Assembly (NCBI RefSeq): GCF_007830495.1 | Contig: NZ_VLKW01000012.1 | Span: forward strand, 124,001-188,000 | Origin: Pseudoduganella flava | GTDB taxonomy: Bacteria; Pseudomonadota; Gammaproteobacteria; Burkholderiales; Burkholderiaceae_D | Direction of reading: 5' to 3' | DNA: 64,000 nucleotides | In this document: positions 15,661 to 23,941 of the stretch, in pieces | How positions within the stretch are numbered: the first letter of the stretch is position 1 | Layout: the number at the start of each line of letters is the position of its first letter | Program-made: the position numbers and the translations under genes | Notes under the pieces: model-generated | Database searches by the model: none | Seen by the model: only the letters and a program-made list of their open reading frames with translations | What the model was told of the DNA's origin: nothing

Positions 15661-16503
15661 TCAGGGCTTGGCGGTGTTGACGGGCTGCGGGCCGGGCGCC
15701 GATACCGGCTTGGGCGCCGTCAGCACTTCCAGGATCGCCGCGCTTTCCGCATCGGGCACGCCATCCCAGTTGGCCTGGCGGTACTTGGTCTGGAAGGCTA
15801 CCAGCACATTGTGCGTGGCTTCGTCGAACACGCCGGTGTTCGGCACGGCGTAGCCATGCTGCGCGAGCTTCTTCTGGAACCACGCCGCATCCGGCACGTT
15901 GTTCTCGAACTTCGCCTGCTGCAGCGCGACCTGGTTCGCGTCCGGCCACTGGATCAGGCCTGCATCGGCGAGGCGCTTCCACGGGAACAGCGGTCCCGGG
16001 TCCTGCTTGCGCTGCGGCGCGATGTCCGAGTGGCCGAGGATGTTCTCCGGCGCCACCTGGTGGCGCGCGACGAGATCCTTCAGCAGCGGGATCAGCTGGT
16101 CGATCTGCGCATCGGAGAACGGGGCGTACTGGCGCTTGCCGTCCGGCGTCACCGTGAAGCCGGGGTTGACGATCTCGATGCCGATCGAGCTGTTGTTCAG
16201 GTTCGTGTAGTTCTTCCAGCTCGACAGGCCGGCATGCCACGCGGCGTTCTTCTCGTCGACCAGCGCATAGAACTTCGGTTGCGGCGTATCCGTCAGCAGG
16301 TAATGCGCGCTGACCTCCTTCTCCGTCAGCAGCATGATCGAGCGCTGCAGGTCCGACACCGTGTAGTGCAGCACGATGAAACGCACGCGGCTGCTCTGGC
16401 CTTTCGACGTCAGCGTACGGTCCACTTCATACGGCGTGGTCGGCGCGGTCGCGCAGCCGGCCAGCGCGGCGGCACACAGGGAAGCAAGCAGGATTTTCTT
16501 CAT
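15661..16503 (-). CDS. amiD: Lipoprotein N-acetylmuramoyl-L-alanine amidase, AmiD type
   Basis: 280 residues. Lipoprotein signal with lipobox LAGC (Cys16) and no Asp at +2, so outer-membrane anchoring is likely. Amidase_2 domain: 'VRFIVLHYTVSDLQRS' (first zinc His), 'SAHYLLTD', 'AAWHAGLSSWKN', 'SSIGIEIVNPG', and 'ILGHSDIAPQRKQDPG' with the second His and the catalytic Lys/Asp region. A C-terminal peptidoglycan-binding helical domain follows ('FQKKLAQHGYAVPNTGVFDEATHNVLVAFQTKYR'). It strips stem peptides from anhydro-muropeptides or murein. It fits between the kinase and LysR genes with 17-21 base gaps, i.e. one operon. Confidence 0.92.
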   Translation of the reverse strand: MKKILLASLCAAALAGCATAPTTPYEVDRTLTSKGQSSRVRFIVLHYTVSDLQRSIMLLTEKEVSAHYLLTDTPQPKFYALVDEKNAAWHAGLSSWKNYTNLNNSSIGIEIVNPGFTVTPDGKRQYAPFSDAQIDQLIPLLKDLVARHQVAPENILGHSDIAPQRKQDPGPLFPWKRLADAGLIQWPDANQVALQQAKFENNVPDAAWFQKKLAQHGYAVPNTGVFDEATHNVLVAFQTKYRQANWDGVPDAESAAILEVLTAPKPVSAPGPQPVNTAKP

Positions 16504-16520
16504 CGATGGTCTCTAGTGGT

Positions 16521-17423
16521 TCAGTCGCCGCGCGCCGCCAGCCGCGCCGCGGCGGCATGGGGACGGGCGGTGCGTTGTTCGAATGCCAGCGCGGCCGGCA
16601 GGTCGTCCCGCACGGCCTGCGCGATCAGCGGGTGCAGCCCGGCGGCGCGGCCCGCCAGCACGATCGGCCGCGGTCCGAAGCGCGCCACCAGCGCGCGGGC
16701 CAGACGCGCCAGTTCCCGGCCCGCCTGCCGCAGGATATCGTGCGCCTCGGCATCATGCTCCGCGCTGCGCGCGACAGCCAGCGCCAGCTGCCCGATCTCG
16801 CCGCGCTCGCGCGTGTAGATGAACTGGCGCGAGTACGACCAGTCGCTGCCGCCGACGTGGTCGAATACAGCATGCGCCAGCGGGGAACGCTGCCACGCGC
16901 CCGGCTCCTCGTCCTCGCGGCGCCAGATGCGGCGCATCGCTTCGCGGGCGATCCAGAAGCCGCCGCCCGCATCGTCCAGCATCACGCCGCGGCCGCCGGC
17001 GCGGTGGAACGTGCCCGCCTCGTCGATGTAGGCGGCGATCGAGCCGGTACCGGCATAGACCAGATAGCCCTGACCGGGCGCGAATGCATCCAGGTAGGCG
17101 ATCTCGATATCGTTGCACAGCGCGATCGCGGCGGGCGCCACGCCGAGCAGGTCGGCCAGCCAGCCGATCAGCACGTGGCCATCGCCGCCGAAGCCCGTCA
17201 GGCCGGCCCGCACGCGTACCGGCGCGCCATGCGCGAGCACGGCGCGCGCCAGCTCCTCGAACGTGGCGCGCAGCCGTTCGCGGCCGGCCGGGCTGGCCAT
17301 TTGCAGGGCGGAGGCGCCCGCAACGTGGCCTTCCGCGACGATCGCGCCGGCGGCGTCGGCAAGCGCCCAGCGCGTCTGCGTGCCGCCCGCGTCGATGCCC
17401 AGACCGGTGTCACGCGCCGCCAT
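16521..17423 (-). CDS. BadF/BadG/BcrA/BcrD-family amino-sugar kinase (MurK / GlcNAc-kinase type)
   Basis: 300 residues of ASKHA fold: phosphate-1 motif 'GIDAGGTQTRWALAD', a second 'GLTGFGGDG', 'NDIEIAYLDAF', and the adenosine motif 'YAGTGSIAAYI' with 'GGRGVMLDDAGGGFWIAREAM'. Members phosphorylate GlcNAc, and MurK of Clostridium acetobutylicum acts on both MurNAc and GlcNAc. Here it sits 3 bases downstream of the DigH-like gene and in one run with murQ, which needs MurNAc-6-phosphate. No anmK is in the window, so this kinase may supply MurNAc-6-P from free MurNAc. Substrate assignment is inference; the fold is clear. Confidence 0.85.
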   Translation of the reverse strand: MAARDTGLGIDAGGTQTRWALADAAGAIVAEGHVAGASALQMASPAGRERLRATFEELARAVLAHGAPVRVRAGLTGFGGDGHVLIGWLADLLGVAPAAIALCNDIEIAYLDAFAPGQGYLVYAGTGSIAAYIDEAGTFHRAGGRGVMLDDAGGGFWIAREAMRRIWRREDEEPGAWQRSPLAHAVFDHVGGSDWSYSRQFIYTRERGEIGQLALAVARSAEHDAEAHDILRQAGRELARLARALVARFGPRPIVLAGRAAGLHPLIAQAVRDDLPAALAFEQRTARPHAAAARLAARGD

Positions 17424-17426
17424 CGC

Positions 17427-19058
17427 CTACAACCTCGCGCTGGCGCGCGGGCTCTCGTTGCCGACGCGATCGACGGCCGTCACGACGACGGCGCGGGCGG
17501 GCACGCCGGCCAGGTCGGCCAGCACCACTTCGTTCTTCGTGGCCGGCGCCACCGTGAAGCGCCACTCGTCGCCGTAGCGCGCCCAGATCGCATAGCGTGC
17601 CGCGTTCTTCACGGGGCCGAGCGCCACACAGACGGCTTTACCGTCGCGCTTCACGGCCACGGTGGGCGCTTCCGGCGCCGTATCGCCCAGCCACGGCGTT
17701 GCCGGCACCAGTGCCGCGCTCTGGTAGCTCTCGGACTTCAGACGGTCGTACAGGCCGCCGCGGTTCTGCATCAGCGCCGCCATCGAGAAATGCACGTGGC
17801 CCTGGGCGGCAGGGCGGCTGCGCGTGACGTCGATCTGCTGCTGGATCTCGTCCTGCCCGAACGGCTTGCCGCTGCCGTCCGCCGTGCGGCTCGTGAATAG
17901 GCCCGGCCACACGTGGCGGCCGCGCGTGTTCTGCCCCAGCCAGTAGTCCAGCAGCACGGGATAGGCTTGCGGTGCCTGCGCGATCGGCCAGTACAGCTGC
18001 GGCGACAGGTAATCGAGCCAGCCCTTCTGCAGCCACGTTTCGGCATCCGCATACAGCTTGTCGTACTGCGAGAAGCCGGCAATGCCGGGCGGGCGGCGGT
18101 CCGGGCGGCCGATGCCGAACGGGCTGATGCCGAACTTGACCCACGCCTTCTCGCGGTGGATGCCCGTGTAGATCTGCTCGATCAACTTGTCGACGTTCTG
18201 GCGCCGCCAGGACGCGCGGTCCAGGGTGCCGCCGCCCTGCACATAACGCTGCCACGACGACTGGTCGGGAAATTCCAGTTCAGGCTTCTGCCATGCCGGC
18301 GTGTCCAGTGCGGCGGCCTCGCCGCCGGGCGCACCGGGTGCCTCGATCGGGTAAGGATAGAAGTAATCGTCGATGTGCACGCCGTCGATGTCGTAGCGGC
18401 GCACCACGTCCAGGATCACGTTCAGCGTGTGCTGCGATGCGGCTTCCTCGCCCGGGTCCATCCACAGGAATTTGCCGTACGTCTTGACGGCCTGCGGGTT
18501 GGTGTTGGCGATGTGTTCTTTTGCCAGCGGCGTGCGCGCCGCCGAGTGGCGCGCGCGGTAGGGGTTGAACCACGCGTGCAGCTCCATGCCGCGCGCGTGG
18601 GCCTGCGCGATCCAGAACTGCAGCGGATCCCACGCCGGCTGCGGCTCCTTGCCGGAGCGGCCCGTCAGGAATTCCGACCACGGCTCCAGTTTAGACGGGT
18701 AGATCGCATCCGCGCTGGGGCGCACCTGCAGCACGATCGCGTTCAGGTTCAGTGCCTTGGCGCGGTCGAGGATCGCAATCGCCTCGGCCTGCTGCTTCGC
18801 GGGCGGCAGGTTGCTGCGGCTGGGCCAGTCGATGTTGGCGACAGTGGACACCCACGCGGCGCGGAACTCGCGCGGCGCGGCGGGTGGCTGCTCGCCCGTG
18901 AAGTGCGGCGGTTCCGGATGCGGCACGGGGCCGCCCGTGCCGGCCGGCGTCTCGACAGGGCGGGTCGGCGTCGTCGAGCAGGAGCTCAGCACCGCCGCCA
19001 GGACACCGGCCGCGCCGGCAGATAGCAAAAGCCGCTTGTTACGATCGAAAGCCAACAC
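17427..19058 (-). CDS. DigH-like glycoside hydrolase lipoprotein (GHL10 / DUF187 family)
   Basis: 543 residues. Lipoprotein signal with lipobox around 'LSSCS' (Cys27). The catalytic TIM-barrel of family GHL10 starts at 'REFRAAWVSTVANIDWPS' and contains 'NAIVLQVRPSADAIYPS', 'GMELHAWFNPYRAR', 'DIDGVHIDDYFYPYP' and 'VKFGISPFGI'. A C-terminal fibronectin-like part follows. E. coli YddW was renamed DigH after being shown to cut denuded murein glycan strands; the neighbouring amidase would produce exactly such stripped glycans. The gene lies in the murein-recycling run between ampG and the kinase. Confidence 0.88.
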   Translation of the reverse strand: MLAFDRNKRLLLSAGAAGVLAAVLSSCSTTPTRPVETPAGTGGPVPHPEPPHFTGEQPPAAPREFRAAWVSTVANIDWPSRSNLPPAKQQAEAIAILDRAKALNLNAIVLQVRPSADAIYPSKLEPWSEFLTGRSGKEPQPAWDPLQFWIAQAHARGMELHAWFNPYRARHSAARTPLAKEHIANTNPQAVKTYGKFLWMDPGEEAASQHTLNVILDVVRRYDIDGVHIDDYFYPYPIEAPGAPGGEAAALDTPAWQKPELEFPDQSSWQRYVQGGGTLDRASWRRQNVDKLIEQIYTGIHREKAWVKFGISPFGIGRPDRRPPGIAGFSQYDKLYADAETWLQKGWLDYLSPQLYWPIAQAPQAYPVLLDYWLGQNTRGRHVWPGLFTSRTADGSGKPFGQDEIQQQIDVTRSRPAAQGHVHFSMAALMQNRGGLYDRLKSESYQSAALVPATPWLGDTAPEAPTVAVKRDGKAVCVALGPVKNAARYAIWARYGDEWRFTVAPATKNEVVLADLAGVPARAVVVTAVDRVGNESPRASARL

Positions 19059-19126
19059 CAGTCTCCATCAAAAATGCGGCGTTATTGTAATCGCAACCGC
19101 GCCATCCCCAGCGCGCACCACGCCGC

Positions 19127-20404
19127 TCACACCACCTGCCTGTCCTCGCGGCCGAAGGCCGGATCGATCTTCACCAGCGCCGTCATCGCGAACGCGGGAA
19201 TCGTCGCCAGGCATGCCCAGATGAAGAAATTGCGGTAACCCAGCGTCTCCTGCAGCCAGCCGCTGGCCATCTGCGGCACCATCATGCCGAGCGCCATGAA
19301 GCCCGTGCACAGCGCGTAGTGCGCCGTCTTGTGCTCGCCCTCGGCCACCATGATCATGAACATCAGGTACGAAGCGAAACCGAAGCCGTAGCCGAACTGC
19401 TCGACCGCCAGCGCCGCCGCGATCAGGCCCACGTGCTCGGGCTGCGTTTGCGACAGGTAGATGAACACCAGGTCCGGCAGGTGCACGATGAACGCCATCG
19501 GCCACAGGCAGCGTTTCAGGCCGAAGCGGGCGATCGCCACACCGCCCAGCAGGCCGCCGACCGTCAGCGCGATGATGCCCACCGTGCCATAGACGAAGCC
19601 CACCTTTTCGTTGTCCAGCCCCAGGCCGCCCTCGGCGACGGGATCGAGCAGGAACGGCACGGCCATCTTCAACAGCTGCGATTCGCCCAGGCGGAACAGC
19701 AGCAGGAACCCGAGGATCGTGACGATGCCGTCCTTCTTGAAGAACGCGGCGAACGTCAGGAAGAATTCGGCGAACGGATTGCCGGCCAGCCGCGCCGGCG
19801 CATCCGCCAGGGGGCGCGGCAGCATGAACAGGTGCCATACGCACAGCAGCGCGAACACGACACCCAGCAGGCCGAACACGAAGGCCCACGCCAGGTGCGG
19901 GTCGCCCAGGTGCCGGATCAACACGCCGGCCAGCGCCACCAGCGCGCCCTGGCCCGTGACGTTGGCGATGCGGTAGAACGTGCTGCGCACGCCCACGTAC
20001 GCGGCCTGCTCCTTTTGCGCCAGCGCCAGCATGTAGTAGCCGTCCGCCGCGATGTCGTGCGTGGCGGACGAGAAGGCCATCAGCCACAGCACCGCAAGGC
20101 TCAGCTGGAAGAACGCCGGCAGGTGCGTGGTGAACGCGACCAGCGCCAGGGCGACACCTGTGAGGCCCTGCAGCGCGATGGTCCATTGGCGCTTCGTGCC
20201 GAACATTTCGACAACGGGCGCCCACAGCGGCTTGATGACCCAGGGCAGGTACAGCCAGGAGGTGTACAGGGCGATGTCGGTGTTCGAGAAGCCGGTGTTC
20301 TTGTACATCACCACCGACAGGTTCAGGACAACGAAATAGGGTATGCCCTGGCCGAAGTAGAGGGTGGGCACCCACCACCAGGGATTGCGCTGCACTGCGT
20401 TCAT
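19127..20404 (-). CDS. ampG: AmpG-type muropeptide permease (MFS)
   Basis: 425 residues from the ATG at 20404 (MNAVQRNPWWWVPTLYFGQGIPYF); the open frame upstream is not coding. About twelve membrane segments. AmpG hallmarks include 'GQGIPYFVVLNLSVVMYKNTG', 'WLYLPWVIKPLWAPVVEMFGTKRQW', 'SATHDIAADGYYMLAL' and 'EQFGYGFGFASYLMFMI'. AmpG imports GlcNAc-anhydroMurNAc peptides from the periplasm. It lies between murQ (59 bases upstream) and the DigH-like gene (68 bases downstream), completing the uptake step for the recycling enzymes around it. Confidence 0.92.
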   Translation of the reverse strand: MNAVQRNPWWWVPTLYFGQGIPYFVVLNLSVVMYKNTGFSNTDIALYTSWLYLPWVIKPLWAPVVEMFGTKRQWTIALQGLTGVALALVAFTTHLPAFFQLSLAVLWLMAFSSATHDIAADGYYMLALAQKEQAAYVGVRSTFYRIANVTGQGALVALAGVLIRHLGDPHLAWAFVFGLLGVVFALLCVWHLFMLPRPLADAPARLAGNPFAEFFLTFAAFFKKDGIVTILGFLLLFRLGESQLLKMAVPFLLDPVAEGGLGLDNEKVGFVYGTVGIIALTVGGLLGGVAIARFGLKRCLWPMAFIVHLPDLVFIYLSQTQPEHVGLIAAALAVEQFGYGFGFASYLMFMIMVAEGEHKTAHYALCTGFMALGMMVPQMASGWLQETLGYRNFFIWACLATIPAFAMTALVKIDPAFGREDRQVV

Positions 20405-20463
20405 TCCATCCTTTGCGACTGATTCGAGACCTGGGATGCACGCGGCGCGGCGGTTGTATCGCA

Positions 20464-21345
20464 TCAGTCGATGAGCGCTTCGCGCACGCTGCCTCCGGAA
20501 CGGGCCAGCAGCGTTTCCGCTTCCGGCACCGGCACCTTCTTCAGCAGCGCGACGATCGCCACCTTGACGTGGTAGCCGCACTGCTCCAGCGCCGCCCGCG
20601 CGGCGGCTTCGTCGGCGCCCGTGGCATGCACCGTCAGCCGCACCGTGCGCGCGTACAGCTTGGCGTTGGTGGGCTTCAAGTCTACCATCAAGTTCCCGTA
20701 CACCTTGTGCAGCCGGACCATGATCGCGCTGGAAATGGTGTTCAGCACGATCTTCTGCGCGGTGCCGGCCTTCAGCCGCGTGCTGCCGGAGATGACTTCG
20801 GGACCCGTGTCGAGCGTGATGCCGCACTCGGCATCCTTCGCCAGTGCGGCGCCAGGATTGTTGGCGATGCCGATCGTCAGCACGCCGGCCTGCCGCGCCG
20901 CATGCAGTGCGCCCAGCACGTACGGCGTGCCGCCCGACGCGGCCAGCAGCAGCACGACGTCGTTGGCGGCCGGCCGCAGTGCCAGCAGGTCGCGTGCGCC
21001 CTGCTCGCGGTCGTCCTCCGCGCCTTCGACGGCAACGAACATCGCGTCCGTGCCGCCCGCCAGCAGCGCCACGGCGCGCTCGTGCGGCCACGAGAAGGTG
21101 GGAAACAGCTCGACGCTGTCCAGCACGCCCAGCCGGCCGGACGTGCCGGCGCCGACGTAGATCAGCCGCCCGCCGGCCTCGATGCGGGGCACGGCAGCTT
21201 CGATTGCGGCGGCGATCTGCGGCGCGGCGGCCCGCACGGCCTGCACGGCGTGCAACTGGTCGTCGACGAAGGCCGCGACGAGGCCGGGCACCGGATATTG
21301 GTCGAGATGAGGGTGTTCAGTGCTGGGGGTTTCGGTACTCAACAT
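20464..21345 (-). CDS. murQ: N-acetylmuramic acid 6-phosphate etherase
   Basis: 293 residues from the ATG at 21345 (MLSTETPSTEHPHLDQ). SIS-fold etherase with 'GGRLIYVGAGTSGRLGVLDSVELFPTFSWP', 'DDREQGARDLLALRPAANDVVLLLAASGGTPYVLGAL' and the catalytic Glu in 'VAVEGAEDDRE'. The enzyme removes the lactyl ether from MurNAc-6-P to give GlcNAc-6-P and D-lactate. First gene of the cluster as now arranged; an IS1595 element begins 90 bases upstream, separating it from the GntR regulator. The C-terminal helix 'REALID' ends at the stop. Compared with E. coli MurQ the length is normal. Confidence 0.95.
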   Translation of the reverse strand: MLSTETPSTEHPHLDQYPVPGLVAAFVDDQLHAVQAVRAAAPQIAAAIEAAVPRIEAGGRLIYVGAGTSGRLGVLDSVELFPTFSWPHERAVALLAGGTDAMFVAVEGAEDDREQGARDLLALRPAANDVVLLLAASGGTPYVLGALHAARQAGVLTIGIANNPGAALAKDAECGITLDTGPEVISGSTRLKAGTAQKIVLNTISSAIMVRLHKVYGNLMVDLKPTNAKLYARTVRLTVHATGADEAAARAALEQCGYHVKVAIVALLKKVPVPEAETLLARSGGSVREALID

Positions 21346-21426
21346 GGGTTGTCCTGTCCTGACGAACCAGTGTAATACCAAAACCGCAAGGTGACGCCAT
21401 GAAAGGTGTGCGCCTGGGCATTCCCA

Positions 21427-22554
21427 AAAGTTATCGCGCTGTTCGCGTAAGATTGGGGAACTTCCAGGCGTCAACGCTGTCTTACCTTCTGTTGAGATAA
21501 CTCATCGATAAAAGGAGGCAAGAATGGGCACGAGCGGCTTTCAGCACCTGTTCCGTGCGCTGGCGCAGCTGCCGCTGTCGGCTGACGAGATCGCTTGCCT
21601 GCGCGACTGGCTTGCCTCGCTGGAGACGCCAGGACGCTGCCTGGCGCTGATCGAACAGGCGAAGGGGCGATCTGCCTGTCCTCATTGCGGCAATGCGCGC
21701 TGTCACCGCAGCGGCAACGCCAATGGCTTGCAGCGGTATCGCTGCATCGCCTGCCGGCACAGCTTCAATGCACTGACCGGCACGCCGCTGGCGCGCCTGC
21801 GGCATCGAGACAAATGGCTCTCCTATTTCCAGTGTTTGATTGAGTCGCGCACGGTGCGCGCGGCCGCCGAACGCGTTGCGATTGCGAAGTCGACCAGCTT
21901 TCGCTGGCGGCACCGTTTCGTCGCCGCCGTGCGGCGTGAGGAGCCGCCAACACTGAAGGGCATCGTGGAAGTCGACGAAACGTATGTGCTCGAATCGCAG
22001 AAGGGCTCGCGCCATCTCGACAGGCCGCCGCGCAAGCGGGGTGGCAAGGCCACGTGCCGTGGCATCAGCGACCAGCATGAATGCATTCTCGTCGCGCGCG
22101 ATCGCGGCAAGACCACGCACGCTTTTCATGCCGGCCAGGGCGAGCCGGACGCCGAGCGCCTGCTGCACTTCCTGAAACCGGTGCTGACGCGTGATGCCTT
22201 GCTGGTCAGCGACGGCGCTGCCGCGTATCCGGCCTTCGCGAAGCTGGCCGGGATCAGCCATCGGGCGATCAACGTGCGCGCCGGCGTGTACGCGCGCGGC
22301 GCCATCCACGTCAACGGCGTCAACGGCTGGCATGGCCGCTTCAAGAGCTGGCTGCGCAGATTTTGCGGTGTGGCGGGCCGCTACCTGGCCAATTACGCCG
22401 GCTGGCAAATGGTGCTCGACGCGGCGGCACTGACGATCCCCGAACACTGGCTGCGGGCGGCGGTTGCCCCCCGGCAGCAGGAGCGACCGTAATGTCTGCG
22501 AGAAGTTTCGTTCCGGGGTGAAAGCTCAGCTAATGCGAACAGCGCGAAAGTTAT
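21427..22554. mobile_element. IS1595-family insertion sequence with 8-bp target duplication
   Basis: The element spans 21435-22546 (1112 bp). Its ends are imperfect inverted repeats: left CGCGCTGTTCGCGTAAG, right (reverse complement) CGCGCTGTTCGCATTAG, 15 of 17 identical. The flanks carry an identical 8-bp duplication, AAAGTTAT, at 21427-21434 and 22547-22554; 8 bp is the usual IS1595 value. The single transposase gene fills the element. It lies between the GntR gene (stop 6 bases beyond the right duplication) and murQ. The intact ends and perfect duplication indicate a recent insertion. Confidence 0.92.
21524..22492 (+). CDS. IS1595-family transposase (ISXO2-like)
   Basis: 322 residues, intact. 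N-terminal zinc ribbon with CPHCGNARC and 'YRCIACRHSFNALTGTPLARLRHRDKWLSYF', followed by a helix-turn-helix region and the DDE_Tnp_IS1595 domain: first Asp in 'GIVEVDETYVLES', second in 'LLVSDGAAAYPAF', third conserved region 'HVNGVNGWHGRFKSWLRRFCGVAGRYLANYAGWQM', where an Asn or His takes the place of Glu as in some subgroups. RBS AAAGGAGG precedes the ATG. The protein looks functional. Confidence 0.93.
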   Translation: MGTSGFQHLFRALAQLPLSADEIACLRDWLASLETPGRCLALIEQAKGRSACPHCGNARCHRSGNANGLQRYRCIACRHSFNALTGTPLARLRHRDKWLSYFQCLIESRTVRAAAERVAIAKSTSFRWRHRFVAAVRREEPPTLKGIVEVDETYVLESQKGSRHLDRPPRKRGGKATCRGISDQHECILVARDRGKTTHAFHAGQGEPDAERLLHFLKPVLTRDALLVSDGAAAYPAFAKLAGISHRAINVRAGVYARGAIHVNGVNGWHGRFKSWLRRFCGVAGRYLANYAGWQMVLDAAALTIPEHWLRAAVAPRQQERP

Positions 22555-22560
22555 CGGATC

Positions 22561-23301
22561 TTAGCTGCGCCGCATCTCGGCGACAAAGTCGTAATGGTCG
22601 CTGCGGCAGTACGAGTGCGTCAGCTCGACCGCGGTGCCGTTCTCCAGGTAGGCGATGCGGGTGATGAACAGGACGGCCTGGCCTTCCGGCACGTCCAGCT
22701 GGCGCGCCAGCTCGGCGGACGCGTTCATCGCGCGGATGTGCTGCAGCGCGCGCACCGGCGCCTTGCCGGCACGCTCCAGGTAGCGGTACAGCGAATCGCC
22801 GACGGCCGCCGGGTCCGGCACGACGGTGGCCGGCAGCACGCTCACTTCGTAGGCCATCGCCACGTCGTCCGCCAGGCGCAGGCGCTCGAGCCGGGCCACC
22901 TTCGTGTTCGGCGACAGGCCGAGGCTCATCTGCTCGTCCGCGCTGGCCACGACGATATCGCGCTTGAGCCAGCGCGAGCCGGGCCGGTAGCCGCGTTGCT
23001 GCAACTGCTCGGAAAAGCTCGAGAGGTTCGACAGCGGCTGTTCGATACGCGGCGCGATGTAATTGCCGGAGCCGCGCTTGCGCACGACGAGGCCCTGTTC
23101 GACCAGCTGGTCGATCGCCTTGCGCGCCGTGACGCGCGACACGTTCAACTGCTCGGACAGGGCGCGTTCCGACGGCAACGCCTGGTCCACCTGGTAGCGG
23201 CCCGCGCGCACGTCCTCGATCAGCTTGCGGGCGATCTGCATGTACAGCGGGGACGAGTCGCTCTTCTGCTGCGCGGCGGTTTCCTGGTCTTGCACGGTCA
23301 T
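22561..23301 (-). CDS. GntR-family regulator with UTRA domain (HutC/NagR type)
   Basis: 246 residues from the ATG at 23301, preceded by AGGAGAA. Residues about 20-85 form the GntR winged HTH ('YMQIARKLIEDVRAGRYQVDQALPSERALSEQLNVSRVTARKAIDQLVEQGLVVRKRGSGNYI'); the rest is a UTRA ligand domain ('LERLRLADDVAMAYEVSVLPATVV', 'LFITRIAYLENGTAVELTHSYCRSDHYDFVAEM'). Relatives such as NagR/DasR/YvoA sense GlcNAc-6-P or GlcN-6-P, the product of MurQ. It probably controlled the downstream murein-recycling genes before an IS1595 element separated them. A shared AGTGTAA element occurs upstream of both gntR and murQ. Confidence 0.9.
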   Translation of the reverse strand: MTVQDQETAAQQKSDSSPLYMQIARKLIEDVRAGRYQVDQALPSERALSEQLNVSRVTARKAIDQLVEQGLVVRKRGSGNYIAPRIEQPLSNLSSFSEQLQQRGYRPGSRWLKRDIVVASADEQMSLGLSPNTKVARLERLRLADDVAMAYEVSVLPATVVPDPAAVGDSLYRYLERAGKAPVRALQHIRAMNASAELARQLDVPEGQAVLFITRIAYLENGTAVELTHSYCRSDHYDFVAEMRRS

Positions 23302-23422
23302 TACAATTCTCCTATACCTTGTAGTGTAACGGCGACGGAGAATGCACGCATAAAACGCCCCGCATGAAAAAAAGCGGGCCCCGCATAACGGCAGCTCATG
23401 CCGACCAGCCAAGAGGTAGAAA

Positions 23423-23839
23423 ATGCAGCTCTCCCGCACCGTTGCCGCAGCCGTGCTGGCCGCCGGCATCGCCTGTTCCGGCGCCGCCAGCGCAGCGGCC
23501 GATCCCAGTCACTACCTGCTGACGTACACGGTCATCGAGAAGTTCAAGGCGTTCGAGAAGGACACGCGCAAGGACGCCCACAACGACGAGGCGCTCGACC
23601 CGCGCGACGCGGACGACCTGATCCGCAAGCTCGACAAGGACCCGGCCGCGAAGGCGGCGCTGGCGAAGCACGGCCTGTCCACGCGCGAATTCGCGCTGGC
23701 CACGTTCGCGATGCTGCACGCCGGCTTCTTCGTGGCGATGGAGGGAGCGATGGACAAGAAGAAGGCCGCCGAGGCATTCGCCGGCTACACGCAGGAACAG
23801 CGCGCCAACATCGAGATGGTGCGCGAGATGCACAAGTAG
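23423..23839 (+). CDS. Small secreted protein of unknown function
   Basis: 138 residues with a signal peptide (MQLSRTVAAAVLAAGIACSGAASA) and a mostly helical, charged mature part ('TRKDAHNDEALDPRDADDLIRKLDKDPAAKAALAKHGLSTREFALATFAML'). No family recognised with certainty. The RBS-like AAGAGG lies 9 bases before the ATG. It is divergent from gntR and stands alone. Codon use matches the neighbours. A GC-rich imperfect stem (GCGGCGCCG / CGGTGCCGC) lies just after the stop, without a T run. Confidence 0.75.
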   Translation: MQLSRTVAAAVLAAGIACSGAASAAADPSHYLLTYTVIEKFKAFEKDTRKDAHNDEALDPRDADDLIRKLDKDPAAKAALAKHGLSTREFALATFAMLHAGFFVAMEGAMDKKKAAEAFAGYTQEQRANIEMVREMHK

Positions 23840-23941
23840 CGAGGCAAACGCGGCGCCGAGTTCCACCCGGTGCCGCTGCTTGCCAGCCGTTTGCTGGTCT
23901 GGTTTGCTGAACTGGATTGCTGAACGATTCAGCGCGGCGGT

